A stretch of DNA of 64,000 bases from Branchinecta lynchi (taxonomy: Eukaryota; Arthropoda; Branchiopoda; Anostraca; Branchinectidae), in contig JAKZAP010000010.1 of the NCBI GenBank assembly GCA_023053575.1, positions 13,539,225-13,603,224 on the forward strand, given 5' to 3'. The translations under genes were made by a program, and so were the position numbers. The notes beneath the pieces were generated by a model, which saw only the letters and a list, made by a program, of their open reading frames with translations, did not search any database and was not told the DNA's origin. Of the stretch, positions 44,179 to 55,084 are shown piece by piece (the stretch's first letter is position 1; the number at the start of each line of letters is the position of its first letter).

Positions 44179-45502
44179 TTTATTCTTAACGTTAAACTAA
44201 TGCACAAAAGTTTATTAACACAATATTTTGTACTCAAACTTATTTCAGGGTTTGAACCTGAGAAAACAAACATCGAACGGTTCAAACCCTTCCATTAAAA
44301 AAAATCAGTGAAACAAAATTGACCCAACGCTGAGTAAAACCGACAATACGAAGCGAAATCAGTCCAACCACCAACCCGATAAAGAATAAATAAGCAGTTC
44401 AAATATACCACTCCAAATAGTTATCACCCACCTAACAATTCATATTACTAACTTTCCGTAACACAACTTCGACGTGCAATAAATCGGTCACGGTGCTTAA
44501 TATGCAAAAATCTCATAGAAATTTATTTATTGTTCAATTGTTGATTTACACAAAATGTGTCTAAGCCAAATCTTCCAAAACTGTGAATAGGTCAACCTAA
44601 CAGATACGACACAGAACCGACAGTGTTGGCAACAGTATTATCAGCCAACCCCCTAAATAGAAAGCTATAACAACTCTAATAGACGGGTATAGCTGTCATA
44701 CCCATTGAACTTGGGCTCTGTTTTCTTGGTTCCTTGAGTCCGTAGTTTTTTCGAGGTTCATGTGCATTTATACTCCACTGAGGGACGAAAAAAAAAAGTC
44801 TCTCGCAATCTACAGTAAAGCTTTTGTTTTTAATTTTTTCGTCTGAAGAAAAAGCTGTGCTTTATGCGGTCCCGGCGGAGAGCTAATTCTTTGCTGTTGT
44901 TTTTGCTTTTATGTTGTTGTTGTCGTTATCTTTGTGTGTATGGCCCTTGTTGGTCGTTGAAGAAATAAAATAAATAAATTTCAAAAGGAACAACGATTAA
45001 AAAGATCTAAGTTGAGTTGTAAAAGTCTACTGTTGTAGGCTAGTCCTCAAACTGCCTTAGCGGGTGGGCTGCAGTCGTTTGGTTGCTTTGCTTCATAAAT
45101 CTGAATTGCTTTTAGAAATCTTTTTGTGTTTCGTAAGAAATCTGACAGGAAATCTTTTCACTTGGCGGGAGGATCTGCGCGCCACTTAAGTCCTGTTTTG
45201 AACTTTGCTTTTGAAATTTATTTTTGAGCAGATTTCCGTTCAAGACGTGACAATAGGCTCGAAGTCAGCATCGACTGTACCTCTCCAGAACACCTTGATA
45301 AAATGTGAACAAAATTCATTTTCGGTCCAAATTAAAATTTTCGGAACCAACCCCTGAAACTAGAAGTCTATATTCGAGTTTCTTCCTCATTTTGTTTCTG
45401 TGGCAAACATTCACCTACCATTGCATTTGCAAGCAACAAATGAAGTAGAATATTTGATCTAGAATTTCATTCGTTCTACTTAACGAGATTTGTCTTCTCC
45501 AG
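44179..45502. other. COG8 intron 2, last part
   Basis: 44780-44985 resembles a plus-strand LINE 3' end (CGTCTGAAGAAAAAGCTG, then a GTTGTTGTTGTCG stretch, then GAAGAAATAAAATAAATAAA tail) without coding residue. The rest is unassigned. Confidence 0.35.
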
Positions 45503-45716
45503 AACGTCCATCGAGATGTCGAAGAACAGCGTTTGGCCATGCTCTCCATTCTCATTTCACAGTTGAGGGGACCAATCCAACTGCCACAGTGTGTCCGAAT
45601 CGTAGGGTATTTGCGACGTTTAGGGATTTACAGCGAAGCAGAATTGCGACTTAAATTTCTCCAGTCCAGGAATGCCTGGCTTCAGGGGACCCTGGATGCT
45701 ATTCAAGCAGATAATG
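45503..45716 (+). CDS. COG8 exon 3
   Basis: Acceptor GTCTTCTCCAG, donor AATG|GTGAGT, 214 bases, starts phase 0 and ends phase 1. It encodes NVHRDVEEQRLAMLSILISQ, then LRGPIQLPQCVRIVGYLRRL, then the conserved YSEAELRLKFLQSRNAWLQG. The EAELR-KFLQ-R-AWL segment is strongly conserved in COG8. The donor is followed by a ~14-T tract. Confidence 0.95.
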
Positions 45717-45917
45717 GTGAGTTGTGAATTTTTTTTTTTTTTTTATCCTCGTGATGGTCAATCTCTGGATTTCAGAGAGAGAATGAACTCCTTCACCGAC
45801 AGACATACCCGCAGCACAATTCCATCTAAGTAATCTATGTAACCATCAGAAAGAATTGTTGAAGTTTAGCTCAGATGGACTGGGATCGGAAAATCTTGTT
45901 ACACATAAATTATTCAC

Positions 45918-46335
45918 TTAAGGCGTATTCTCGCCATTCCCCGAGGACTCCACTTGAGGAGTCCCCGCGTTTGTGTTTGTCCCAGGGACTCCCGGTATTC
46001 TCGCGAGTCCCCACGGGCGGGGAATGCTCCGATTATCATCACCATCATCAAAAAGGACTCCCTTTCAGGTTCGGAGGGGAATCAATTTTTGCTGGTGTTG
46101 GTGCAATGTAAAATTAAGTAGAAACTGTCAGAATAAGCAAAACCTAAAATGAAGTGGCTCCAGACTAATTTCGTCGACTGCATATTTTATTTTCTAACAA
46201 AATCCATTTTGGAAGCATTCCCCGTGTTCTGGCAGTTTCTGTACGCGGAGTCCGCGTGGAGTGACTCCCTCTATTCTTGTCGTTCCGTTCGATTCCCCGA
46301 GGAGTCCTCGGGGAACGACGAGTATACGCCTTTAA
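45918..46335. mobile_element. TTAA-flanked MITE
   Basis: TTAAGGCGTATTCTCG at the left and GAGTATACGCCTTTAA at the right are inverted and bounded by TTAA, the target duplicated by piggyBac-type elements. Sub-terminal ATTCCCCGAGGACTCC is mirrored by GGAGTCCTCGGGGAACG. It is inserted into the dispersed repeat also seen at 15225 and 55430. No ORF. Confidence 0.75.
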
Positions 46336-46710
46336 AGTGGCTTGAAGACCTGCTGAAAATGTGTTACTTCATTGTTCCGCTATACACGAATTATCGGTTT
46401 TCAAATAGTGGAATTTCCGTGTGATTTGTGGTACCTCTATGCGCTTGTATCTGTGTTACGCTGTGTTGTATACATTATCAGAAAGATTTATACTTTTTTT
46501 TTTGTTCAGGCACTAAGCAGTTTTCACCACTGCCCACCGAAAAGTCGCGTTTGTGTTGAGATGAAAATTTTCCGCGTCATATTAGAATTTACGTTGTGGG
46601 GCGGCCGTAGATATTTTGAACGTCATAACTAGAGCCGATAGAGGAAAATAAAAAAATCCCCAAATAGAATCAAAATCATTCGGTATATTCAGTTAAGTGA
46701 CACACAAATA
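46336..46710 (+). repeat. Dispersed repeat, copy 2 of the 15.2-kb family
   Basis: GTGGCTTGAAGACCTGCTGA, GGTACCTCTATGCGCTTGTA and AAAGTCGCGTTTGTGTTGAG follow the order of 15225-15600. Its first bases were split off by the TTAA MITE. Confidence 0.65.
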
Positions 46711-48250
46711 AGTTGGCTTTTCAGTTAAGCTTTAATAGCTGTTGTACAGGACGACCTTTTCTTATAAATCATTGGTAAATACTACACAGTATCTTGCCAT
46801 CTAGTGGCAGCTGCATCGCCAGTATGCGTGAGAGTTTGGTCACACTTGGCTCACTTCCTGGCTTTTTGGGTTACAAAAGTAGAAACAAGAAAAAGAACAA
46901 GATACAACGAATTGTGTATGTTGTCGTTTTAAAGTCAGGAGATGAATTAGAGCAAAACAGCATGTATAATTATATTACAGGAACCCTAATTGACCCATAA
47001 TTGCAGTCTGCTCATTATCCCGAAGCGGCCACAAAGCCCATCAAATCTCACGTTCCCTAGGGATTTTCAGTTGTTTGTCGAATAGAATAGGCGGCGTTTT
47101 GAGCCCAGTGTGACCAAGCTCTCCGAAGACTGGGTTCCTTGGTAAAAGCGCCGATCGGGTCTACTCTCGTAGATGAGAACGCGAGCCAGAAGCTGTTTTA
47201 GACAAAGAGGAACTTTTCGCGTGTATCGCTTCGTTGGATGTTACGTTGCGTCCCATCAACATCATCCGTGTTTTTGCGTTGATGCATTCAGGTCGTGGTC
47301 ATTTTTGCGTGAATGCAGCTCGAGGGATGACATCACCACCCAGTTGGATAGGTGTCCCGCTCAAGGACGCTCGTCGAGCTCTGTGAAGGGCTACAGGAAG
47401 ATGCGGTCTTCCTGTGTCTCAAATCCGCTGTCGCGTGGATGGCATGATGCAGTGACGTTTTCATGTGGACTGCATCTTCCGTCGAGCCCAACAGCCATTC
47501 ACGCGGAAATGTCCTCCAGTGTTGACTGCATTAAGGGCATAGGAATTTGCAGAAAATCGAAATGAGGGTTGTGGATCTTTGCGTTTATTTATATTTGCAT
47601 TTATATTGGGCCTTGCGTTTATTTTATAAACATCCATATATCCTTACAGTTTCCTCTTGCACTTGTTTACTCTCACAGCATAACTTAATCTTGCAATGTT
47701 CATTCGATCTTATTTGATGAACGACTTGATCCCTATTCCGCAGACGGGTGAGGGTGAGCTAGGTCCCTTTCATCTCCTAGAGGACGGTACATATAGGGGT
47801 GAATAGAGATTGGAGATCGGAGACGGGAGTAATCGTATTTAGACCTCCTTCAGGGAGTAAGTTGCATCCATAGGTGGCCCCGTCTTGTCAACAAAGGTGA
47901 TAACAAGGTCTGCTCCTAGGGACTAAGATTGGGGCGTCCAACCAAGAGGGAAATTTCCTGGACGGGACGCAATAATCCCAGTTCAGTAACGACAGAGTAA
48001 AAGGCGAGCTTCCGCTTTCTTATGTTTGCTCTTGACTGAGTAAACATGATATAGTGTCGCTTTCGAAAGAATCCTGGAAGAAACTGCAAGGGTCGTAGGA
48101 TTAATGATAATGTGAGTGGATGTTGAGGGCTTGAAGAGAAGGGAATGGGGAGAAGGGTCTGGCTTGGCTGTATTGACATAAACGCAAGCCCGAGGGAAGA
48201 GTAGATTTCGATCGGTAGAGACATCGCACGCGACGCCACGAAAATGGATA
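46711..48250. other. COG8 intron 3, unassigned
   Basis: A 130-codon ORF at 47173-47565 has no recognisable domain and no splice context. The rest is without feature. Confidence 0.4.
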
Positions 48251-48345
48251 TTTCTACAGGTATTCCTTCAGCCCAAGCTGACTGCTAATCAGATTTGACG
48301 GTGCAAAACGGATAAGTCAGCTACATTTTATTAGAGCTATATATT
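48251..48345 (-). mobile_element. Hammerhead element fragment, subfamily B
   Basis: TTCCTTCAGCCCAAGCTGAC, then TTTGACGGTGCAAAACGGAT, then TAGAGCTATATATTTC. The sequence stops at the GAAA of the ribozyme; stem II and the core are absent. Confidence 0.6.
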
Positions 48346-48543
48346 TCTGTCTTACTTTCTATCAAAAACAGCAAAACGGACTTGCTGCAGAGAAGCTGAT
48401 CTAGCCACCCTCATCACCGACTTGTATAAAAGGCAGAATATGCAAGAGTGGTGGTTCTTGACGAATCATTGATTAGATAAAACTAATCCATTTGCACTCG
48501 TTAGTCTACTAAAAATATTAGCATGGCCGCTTTTCTGTCGCAG

Positions 48544-48713
48544 GCTACCAGCTGACCTTGAAGATCATCGAGACTACGCGTCAGAACATGTTCGACATCG
48601 TCACCCAGTACCGAGCTCTTTTTAGTGAGGATGATCCACTTCTTCTGATTGAGGGAGAAAATAGGAGCTTTGTGAACGAGACTGCCATCTTACCGCAATG
48701 GCTGTCGTACAGA
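48544..48713 (+). CDS. COG8 exon 4
   Basis: Acceptor TTTTCTGTCGCAG, donor AGA|GTGAGT, 170 bases. It completes the phase-1 codon to G and reads YQLTLKIIETTRQNMFDIVT, then QYRALFSEDDPLLLIEGENR, then SFVNETAILPQWLSYR. The motif FDI(V/I)TQYRA(L/I)FS(E/D)(D/E)DPLL is diagnostic for COG8. Confidence 0.95.
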
Positions 48714-48811
48714 GTGAGTCTATAAGCACCCTCCATCCTTCACCCTCTCGATACGTCCTGACTGAAACAAACAAAAAAAGACTCAAAGTGGATAAGCCAG
48801 TTAGGATTCTT

Positions 48812-48855
48812 TAGTGTCATTTCGGCCCTTTTTGGCAAAGGTCCTCTTCAGACTA
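48812..48855 (-). ncRNA. Hammerhead motif, decayed
   Basis: Minus strand: TAGT, CTGAAGA core, stem II (GGACCTTTGCC with AAAAAGGGCC), GAAA, TGAC, ACTA. Stem I TAGT/ACTA pairs and differs from both other subfamilies, further support for base pairing. The stem III palindrome is lost. Confidence 0.5.
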
Positions 48856-49278
48856 GAGTAAAATACCACTAGGGAGTAGCTCCAAGATCTATGCTTTCCA
48901 TGCATCGCTAACGGGCCTTACCCGTAGCGCCGGTCACTACGCTTGCGGCATTCAAAGCTAGACAAACTTAGAGCTTTCAAAGCTAGAAAGTTCTGGTGAA
49001 GCGCAGATGCGGTGTTCAAACATAGAGGAAGCGGGAGAGGTTGTATCTTTTTTTGCTCTGTTGGGAAAATGGTGTTATCGGAGCCAACGCTGGTGCACGA
49101 CTGATCGAGTTTCAGTAGGAACGTTCTATACCGCTAGTGGCGCTGCCATTCTAGTGTGTAATACCAGTAGCAAATACTGCAGTTAACTTTAATCCTTACT
49201 CGGAGAAACTTTTTACATTGGTATGCCCATCGCAGAAACCATTAAAGTCAATCTGATAAGTCAGCTAACATTTATCTT

Positions 49279-49326
49279 AGCGATATTTTCGGCACTTTTT
49301 GGCAAGGGTACGTCTTCTTAAGGCTC
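49279..49326 (-). ncRNA. Hammerhead motif, decayed
   Basis: Minus strand: GAGC, CTTAAGA in place of CTGAAGA, stem II remnant, GAAAATATC. G5 of the core is changed and stem II is damaged, so it is dead. Confidence 0.45.
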
Positions 49327-49424
49327 AAGGTTGAACTGTTTGAGTATATTCCTTAGGTCAGGGTATACACAAGCAGCGTTAGAACCAAGACATTTCACAT
49401 CCCCAATAATCAAACAAATGCTGA

Positions 49425-50400
49425 ATTAACCTAATTTGAAATCTTCCCACTTTAAAAACTTATAATGTAAACAAACCGCATGTACAAATCCAAAGATCAT
49501 CTTGCAAGAACGGTTTCAGTTCAATACTGAATGTCTTGCCAGCCACTCCGACCCTTTAAATCTCTTTTCAGTTAGCAATGTAACAACAACTGCAATAAAT
49601 CAAATCGATTAAGGATCGAAGTACGTCGCGTGGTACTATTTGTTGCTCTTACACCAAAAAACGTGAATCTGTACATATACGTCCACAAGTATACAAGAGT
49701 TTAATGTGAGGCCTGTCATGTACAAACCTAACCAATGGAAAATCTGGGCCATCTGCCCATGAACGGGAGGGTGGAGGGGGGAGGGCCAGGACCCATCAAA
49801 ATGCGTATTTAGACCTATATCCTCAAGTATACCAACTTAGAATTTGATTCCAGTCACGGATCAAAAGCTTAACGCTTGGGCAATTTGGCCCTACTTGCCC
49901 TGATGGGAGGATGGTTCAGCTCCAAGTATATATTGCCAGCCCTAATATCTAAACGCAAAAGGAATTCACCATCACTATCTCCAGTTATTGTCAAGTTAAA
50001 ACCTTAAAAACTGGGCAATCTGGGCCCAGTTGCCCCTGAACCAAGTGAAATTGGGGTTTGGGACCCTCGAAAAGCAAAAAGAGACCCCAATGTTCACCAA
50101 CCTACCAGGTTTCAATTTAATACCTGTAAATTCCTGCCACGAACAACTTCGGCAATCTGGGTCCAGTTGCCCATGAACGGGGTGGGTCGGGAAGGTACAA
50201 CTTTAAAAGTATTTTCCTAGCCCTAGTGTTTACAATTACAAGGAATTTCATCGTCCTATATCCAGCTCTGATCAAGTTATGAACATTATTTACTGGGCAA
50301 TCTGTGCCCGATTGCCCCTGAACCGAGTGGGTGTGGGGGCCGGGACCCCCAAAAGCCACAACTGGACCCCAGTACCCACAAGTGTACTAAGTTTGAACTT
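49425..50400 (+). repeat. Dispersed repeat, copy 2 of the 4.87-kb family
   Basis: It carries CTTGCAAGAACGGTTTCAGT, CAAGTATACCAACTTAGA and TCACTATCTCCAGTTATT. From about 50005 it continues as two units of ~250 bp marked by ACTGGGCAATCTG and AGTTGCCCCTGAACC. Confidence 0.65.
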
Positions 50401-50725
50401 GATACCTTCACTGGTTCACGAGTTATGAGCTCCACAAAAAACGGTGGAAACCGTTAACTCAGAACAGAAAGCTGCTACAGCGCTCGTAAGAGTGGATTGT
50501 TCATAGGTGAACAATCCACTAAAGACGACCCTGCGATTTAACCTGAATAAGCCTGACAAGGAAGTCGACATATCTCTAAAATATATCTCAGCTGACTTAC
50601 CGAATTAGCAGCATCAGTTATGATTCACAGTCAGCTTGGGCTGAAGGAATACTTGAGCTTGTAGCCTATCGATTCTCAAGTGATCTTTTTGATGAGTGTG
50701 AATTACATTTTTTTTTTCATTTCAG

Positions 50726-51001
50726 ATTCGTATTTTCATCCGAAAACTGAAGGAGACCCTCCCGTCGATCCCAGCCAACTCCTTAGACACCATTCTCGAC
50801 CAGTGCATGTACTTCGGAATGAGTTTTGGCCGCGTTGGCGCCGATTTCCGTTCTCACCTTGTTCCTGTCTTTTTGGACATTTTCTTCAACAAATTCTCGG
50901 AAACAATTCAGAAGGGCAAAGCTGCTTTCAGGGAGAATCTGGAGAACTGGAATGTTCTGGAAGCGGCTAAAGGAAAATCAACCTTAAACGTTATGAATCA
51001 G
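50726..51001 (+). CDS. COG8 exon 5
   Basis: Acceptor TTTTTTTTTCATTTCAG, donor CAG|GTGAGT, phase 0, 92 codons. It contains SLDTILDQCMYFGMSFGRVG then ADFRSHLVPVF. QCMYFG(L/M)SF(S/G)RVGADFR is one of the best conserved COG8 stretches. It ends with TETIQKGKAAF-like helical sequence and NVMNQ. Confidence 0.96.
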
Positions 51002-51067
51002 GTGAGTTCTGGACATTCCCTTAGACCATTCAGCAAGGATGCTCTTAGAGGATATAGATCGATAGAT

Positions 51068-51542
51068 GTAAGTAAGTAATAAGTAATTTATTTATAACCC
51101 GCCTTTTTCAGAAAGCGGAGTAAATGAAGAAAGTAAATAAAACACATAAACATACACAAAAAGACACTTAATTTCAATCGTCGGCCAGGAAGCAGTGTAG
51201 AAGGTCGTGCGCTGGTTGGGTTCTGTTGTCAGATAGCGACGAAGAAACATCCAAAAGGGTAACACTTGCATCTTGAATTTTGAACTTCTCCGTCAAAGTA
51301 TGGTTATGGCATAATTTCGACAAGTGGAGCAGGTGCTTTGCATATTTAAAATAACATGATCTCATCTTTTTTATCTCCTTCTTTCGCAGAACATGAGTGA
51401 CACCAGAACGAAATAGTATAGAAGGAGCGCAGAAGGTGTTGTACAATTTTCCCAAAGCTTTACGATTATAGCGCCCCCGGTTGGGGACGATGCGCCCATA
51501 GGCGGTACGGATTGATCTAGAAGCTTCTTGAACAACCGAAGA
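51068..51542 (-). mobile_element. LINE 3' fragment
   Basis: On the minus strand: a frame reading SRSIRTAYGRIVPNRGRYNR, then KALGKLYNTFCAPSILFRSG, then a stop, and a 3' UTR ending in TTACTTATTACTTACTTAC-type tail at 51068. The same 3' end (AACCCGCC...GCGGAGTA on plus) is at 58985-59210. This reads like the C-terminal tail of a non-LTR reverse transcriptase ORF. Confidence 0.6.
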
Positions 51543-52445
51543 TGTATATTTTTAATGATCTAACTCGTAGCGCTGACATGGGACTAAAATACGTCGACCA
51601 TCCAGTTCTTGAATATGCAAGCCCACTGTGGGGACCTGCAGCACTGCCTACTGTATACCTCATCCAAGAACTTGAGTCGGTGCAAAAGCGGGCTTTGTTC
51701 ATTATTATTGGCGATCGACAGCTATCTTATGGTGAAGCGCTTGTTAAACTCGATCTCCCCACGTTGGCCCGAAGATAAGAGCAGATTATTCTGAGGTTTG
51801 GGAAGTTTCTTCTCTCCAAACCCCAGCACCGAGACATCTTACCACCCACTGCACCGCCCAACAACCGTACGCGTCACCAAAATAAACTGGTTCCAGTAGC
51901 TTCGCGAACGAACCGCCACGCAAATTCGTTTGTAACTTTTTTTACGGATTTGCTAAACAAAGCCGAGTGATATTTTCTTCTTTTTTTAAATTTGTTTGTG
52001 TTAGTTTGTTATTTAGTATAGTGAAGCAACGTAAATTAGCTGTCAGCTACGATGTTGTTTAAATAAACCTATCTCTCTCTCTCTCTCTCTAACGTGTTAA
52101 AATACTTGAATATATACAATCATTACATAAAAGAAAATAAATCACATGGAATTACTAGTTTTTTGTTAATTTTCTCAGTAAAATATGGTACAAAGGAATT
52201 CGAATACCGGTTAATGTGACATTTTTCTGGCACCAGTAGAATTTGGTGCCGTGTCTGTCCTGTCACCGGTACTGGATGGGCAGAATATCTCTATGTTTTT
52301 CACTGGCAAGGATTGATCGGCCAAAATGTAAAATTGAGTTTTCCCGGCGGACATTGAGTGGCTCAAGTCTTAATACGAGTAGGAAAGCTTCGTATCCATT
52401 GTATTTCAGTCCTAACATAATGCGGCTTATACTCACTTACAGCAA
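51543..52445 (-). mobile_element. LINE of the 38.8-kb family, split by another LINE
   Basis: 51543-51603 (GATCTAACTCGTAGCGCTGA, then ACGTCGACCAT) and 52098-52445 (GTGTTAAAATACTTGAATAT, then GGAATTCGAATACCGG, then GGCTCAAGTCTTAATACG) are the inverse of consecutive parts of the LINE at 38.8-39.4 kb. The insert at 51604-52091 lies between them. Confidence 0.75.
51604..52091 (+). mobile_element. LINE 3' end nested in the LINE on the other strand
   Basis: The frame reads VLEYASPLWGPAALPTVYLI, then QELESVQKRALFIIIGDRQL and KLDLPTLARR before a stop (TAA 51776), the same reverse transcriptase region as at 38845 but a different family. The 3' UTR ends AAATAAACC and a (TCTC)n tail at 52069-52091. The stop after LARR may be a mutation, since related ORFs continue here. 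Confidence 0.8.
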
Positions 52446-52535
52446 AAATCCAGAAAAGGTTTGAAGCCTTCGTGAGACTAAAAGAAGATGAAAGCATCGT
52501 CTCACGTGTTCTTTATTTGATATGTTTTCTTCCAG

Positions 52536-52892
52536 GGAACAGACGCCTTTACGCCCTCCTACTCTCTTCTTGCCTACACACCCTTAGCCGAGCTTTGCAA
52601 CGCCTTCATCCCAGCCTTCAACGACCTCCGAATTGCCCCACCATTAGCTTTATGCCATAATATTATGAACGTCTGTGCTGAAACCCTGGAGTTTTGTGCG
52701 GAAGAAATGGCCGCATTTTTCCAGAAGAAAATATCCACTGGAAATCCGGTGCTTCAGAACTTTTTCCAGCAAGTGACGGTGGAATTCCGAGATCACGTCG
52801 TCGGTTTCGTTCAGAGCGGACTGAACTTGATGTTTCCGGTGCAAGAAATGTCTCGCTACGCTGGCCTTTCCATGGTGGAACTACAAAATCAG
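52536..52892 (+). CDS. COG8 exon 6
   Basis: Acceptor TATGTTTTCTTCCAG, donor CAG|GTATTT, phase 0, 119 codons: GTDAFTPSYSLLAYTPLAEL, then CNAFIPAFNDLRIAPPLALC, then helices with TLEFCAEEMAAFFQKK and VGFVQSGLNLMFPVQEMSRY. The AFNDLR segment is shared with known COG8. A perfect 39-bp inverted repeat begins 28 bases after the donor. Confidence 0.95.
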
Positions 52893-52920
52893 GTATTTAA
52901 AGGGCCCGTCTTACCTATTT

Positions 52921-53032
52921 TTGTATTAAAATAATTATTTGTAAATATTCAGTTTGTAAATAAGGGTGTTAGTATGTTCAAGTTTAAGGAGGGTTACAAA
53001 CTGAATATTTACAAATAATTATTTTAATACAA
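52921..53032. repeat. Perfect 39-bp inverted repeat beside the COG8 exon 6 donor
   Basis: The arm 52921-52959 (TTGTATTAAAATAATTATTT, then GTAAATATTCAGTTTGTAA) is an exact reverse complement of 52994-53032, with a 34-base spacer. The arms are AT-rich. In pre-mRNA it would form a long stable hairpin just inside intron 6. Confidence 0.9.
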
Positions 53033-53761
53033 GACCTATATTACTGCTTCGCTCTTTGTCCCTTATCGATCCATCCATTCTCGTTTCTGAGATTTAAAAC
53101 TTCCCATTTTTACCACTCCAACGGTAGTACATTGGCTTTTGCACTTTCCGTGTCGGTAAAAACGGTGGCCTTACACCATGACAAGCCATTGCGGTCTGCT
53201 GCTGGCTACAGCCATGAAGTATTTCGACGGTGTTTTTCCAATGGTTACAAGTGACAATTTTTCAAATTTTGCAGGAACGGAGAAAATCTTTCACGTTTAG
53301 GCCAGGAAGGGCCTAATAGTCGCATAAAGTAAACTCTGTATCTCCGGAACGGTTGCTCCGATTTGTCTGAGACTTCTACCATTCATGCCCGACATAGTTG
53401 CGGATAGGGCACTGCTAATAACTCATTTTCGAGAAAAATGTCACTATAACCTTTTGGGAAAACATCGTCGATTGGCTCTTCCTCACATTATCTTCCCTTC
53501 ACACATCATTCGTAATTTTCAACCGTCATAGCACACACCTTTAAAAGTTGCTTACTTTAAATAATACAAAGTTCTCCTTGGTTTCTCTGTCAGTTTTAGT
53601 AATACAGAGCAAATAACTAAATTTAAATTCAAAGACCCGATGACGACACTTTGTAAAAAAAATTTGGTTCTGTTTACAAGACGTCGACAGTGATCTCGGA
53701 ATTTTCCTTAAACTCTTCGCCGAAGCTAAGATTTCTGATCTTACGGTTATTGTTACTCTTT
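53033..53761. other. COG8 intron 6, unassigned
   Basis: No coding sequence and no repeat match recognised. Confidence 0.35.
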
Positions 53762-54166
53762 GAGCGTGTTCCATCCTTCTAACAATAGTAACTATTAGTT
53801 ACTATTTCCGTTCCGTCCTCACGAAAAGTTACTACGCTGACCGTTCCAGCCTTCTCGATACAGTAACTAATAGTGTAGTAACTATAGTAACTATAGCGGC
53901 TTGAGCCGGAAGAGGACCCTTGCCAAGAAGGGCCGAAATATAGCTCTAATAAAATGTGGCTAACTTATCCGTTTTACACCGTCAAATACTAATAGTAACA
54001 ATTTGCTTACCATGTTCGGGAGCGTAGTAATCTCTGTAACGGGATTGGTTGGATTACCCCATGGGATATTTTGACGAAAATAGAAAAATGCGTTCCAACC
54101 TTGACGCCAAGAACCAAATTCGTCAAGTCGTGCGTAGTAACTACGGAAGTAGGATGGAACACGCTC
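53762..54166. mobile_element. GAGCGTGTTCC MITE, copy 3, interrupted by a hammerhead element
   Basis: The ends are GAGCGTGTTCCATCCT and AGGATGGAACACGCTC. Compared with copy 1 (inverse), sequence is continuous to AGTAACTAATAGT near 53874 and resumes with AATAGTAACAATTTGCTTAC near 53990. The ~115-bp insert carries a hammerhead motif and CTTATCCGTTTTACACCGTC. So the ribozyme element moved after the MITE. Confidence 0.75.
53903..53946 (+). ncRNA. Hammerhead motif, subfamily B, core mutated
   Basis: GAGC, CGGAAGA (U4 of CUGAAGA replaced by G), intact seven-pair stem II, GAAA, TATA, GCTC. Everything but one core base is kept; that change is expected to abolish cleavage. Confidence 0.6.
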
Positions 54167-54239
54167 TTTATTGATTGTTAATAAGAGCTTGTCACTTTTT
54201 CCTTTTCTTTATCTTAACAACTATCTAGGTTTGACAGTG

Positions 54240-54425
54240 CGAAACGGATACATATTCCTTGAGCCCAAGCTGAATTTGAAACATATATTCAAATAATGCA
54301 TAAAACGGATACGTCAGCTACGATGCTTTAGCAGCGGTATTTCGGCCCTTCTTGGCAAGGGTCCTGGTCAGGCTGTCAATCTTCAGGGTCAACTTCAGGG
54401 AAGGAAACAAAACCGCCATAAATAA
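54240..54425 (-). mobile_element. Hammerhead element fragment, subfamily A
   Basis: TTCCTTGAGCCCAAGCTGAA, then AACGGATACGTCAGCTACGA, then the ribozyme and GTCAACTTCAGGGAAGGAAA. The order matches 20378-20546. Confidence 0.65.
54332..54375 (-). ncRNA. Hammerhead motif, subfamily A, core mutated
   Basis: Minus strand: CAGC, CTGACCA (G8 replaced by C), stem II intact, GAAATACC, GCTG. Loss of G8, the general acid, should inactivate it. Confidence 0.58.
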
Positions 54426-55084
54426 CTGAAGCTTCTATCGACTATAGATATCTTATTCAGAGAAATTACTTTTAAATACCTTGAAATACATATGAAATAT
54501 AAAAAAATACCAATGTAGGGAAAAAATTAGTCCTGAGATTTAATTTTTGACACGGCCTCTGTTTTTTGCTGCACGATTGGGGCGATGACAGTAAAGGTTT
54601 TTTCAGTATTTTGATCAACTTGGGTTTTGTTTTTAAAGGACACCTGAATGAAGAGTACCAAGTATCATCCCTATCTGTATGACGTCCGTTAACATTGCCT
54701 GCAGAAAACCCAATCCAAATACGAAATACCGTTTCCAAGCTATGATTTTTGCTCCATTTTGCATCTGTCCTTATTTCAGTACCGAGCAATTTTAGAAATG
54801 AACAAATGTCTCCAATCAACCCTTCTTCTGGAATATTTGTTAACCAGATAAGCCCAAACGTATATCTAGAAGAAATTCCAATACGATCCGACCAGCGCTG
54901 TACAAGATTTGAATGAATTGCGCTTTTTGTCTTGGAGTCTGCATGTGCAAACTTCCGGAAACAATCATCACTATTTTGAAAACGTCACGCTCAGGAGAAG
55001 AATGCTCTCCGTTTCCATGTCTGTAAATGCATTCTCCATGGTGTGTTCAAGTATGGTTTCATTGTTCAGGTGTCGTTTAAGCTA

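Larger units (their letters stand above)
48714..50725. other. COG8 intron 4, repeat-filled
   Basis: It contains two decayed hammerhead copies (48812, 49280), a MITE half (49160-49225), the 49.4-50.4 kb dispersed repeat, and a diverged hammerhead element at about 50540-50665 (CCTGACAAGG, then CATATCTC, then CAGTCAGCTTGGGCTGAAGG) without a usable core. Confidence 0.5.

Noticed and set aside
47173..47565. 130-codon ORF
   Set aside because: No recognisable domain, lies within COG8 intron 3, starts without clear context; length is within chance for 64 kb.
50540..50665. Tenth hammerhead motif
   Set aside because: Flanks match the family, but stem II and GAAA cannot be recognised.
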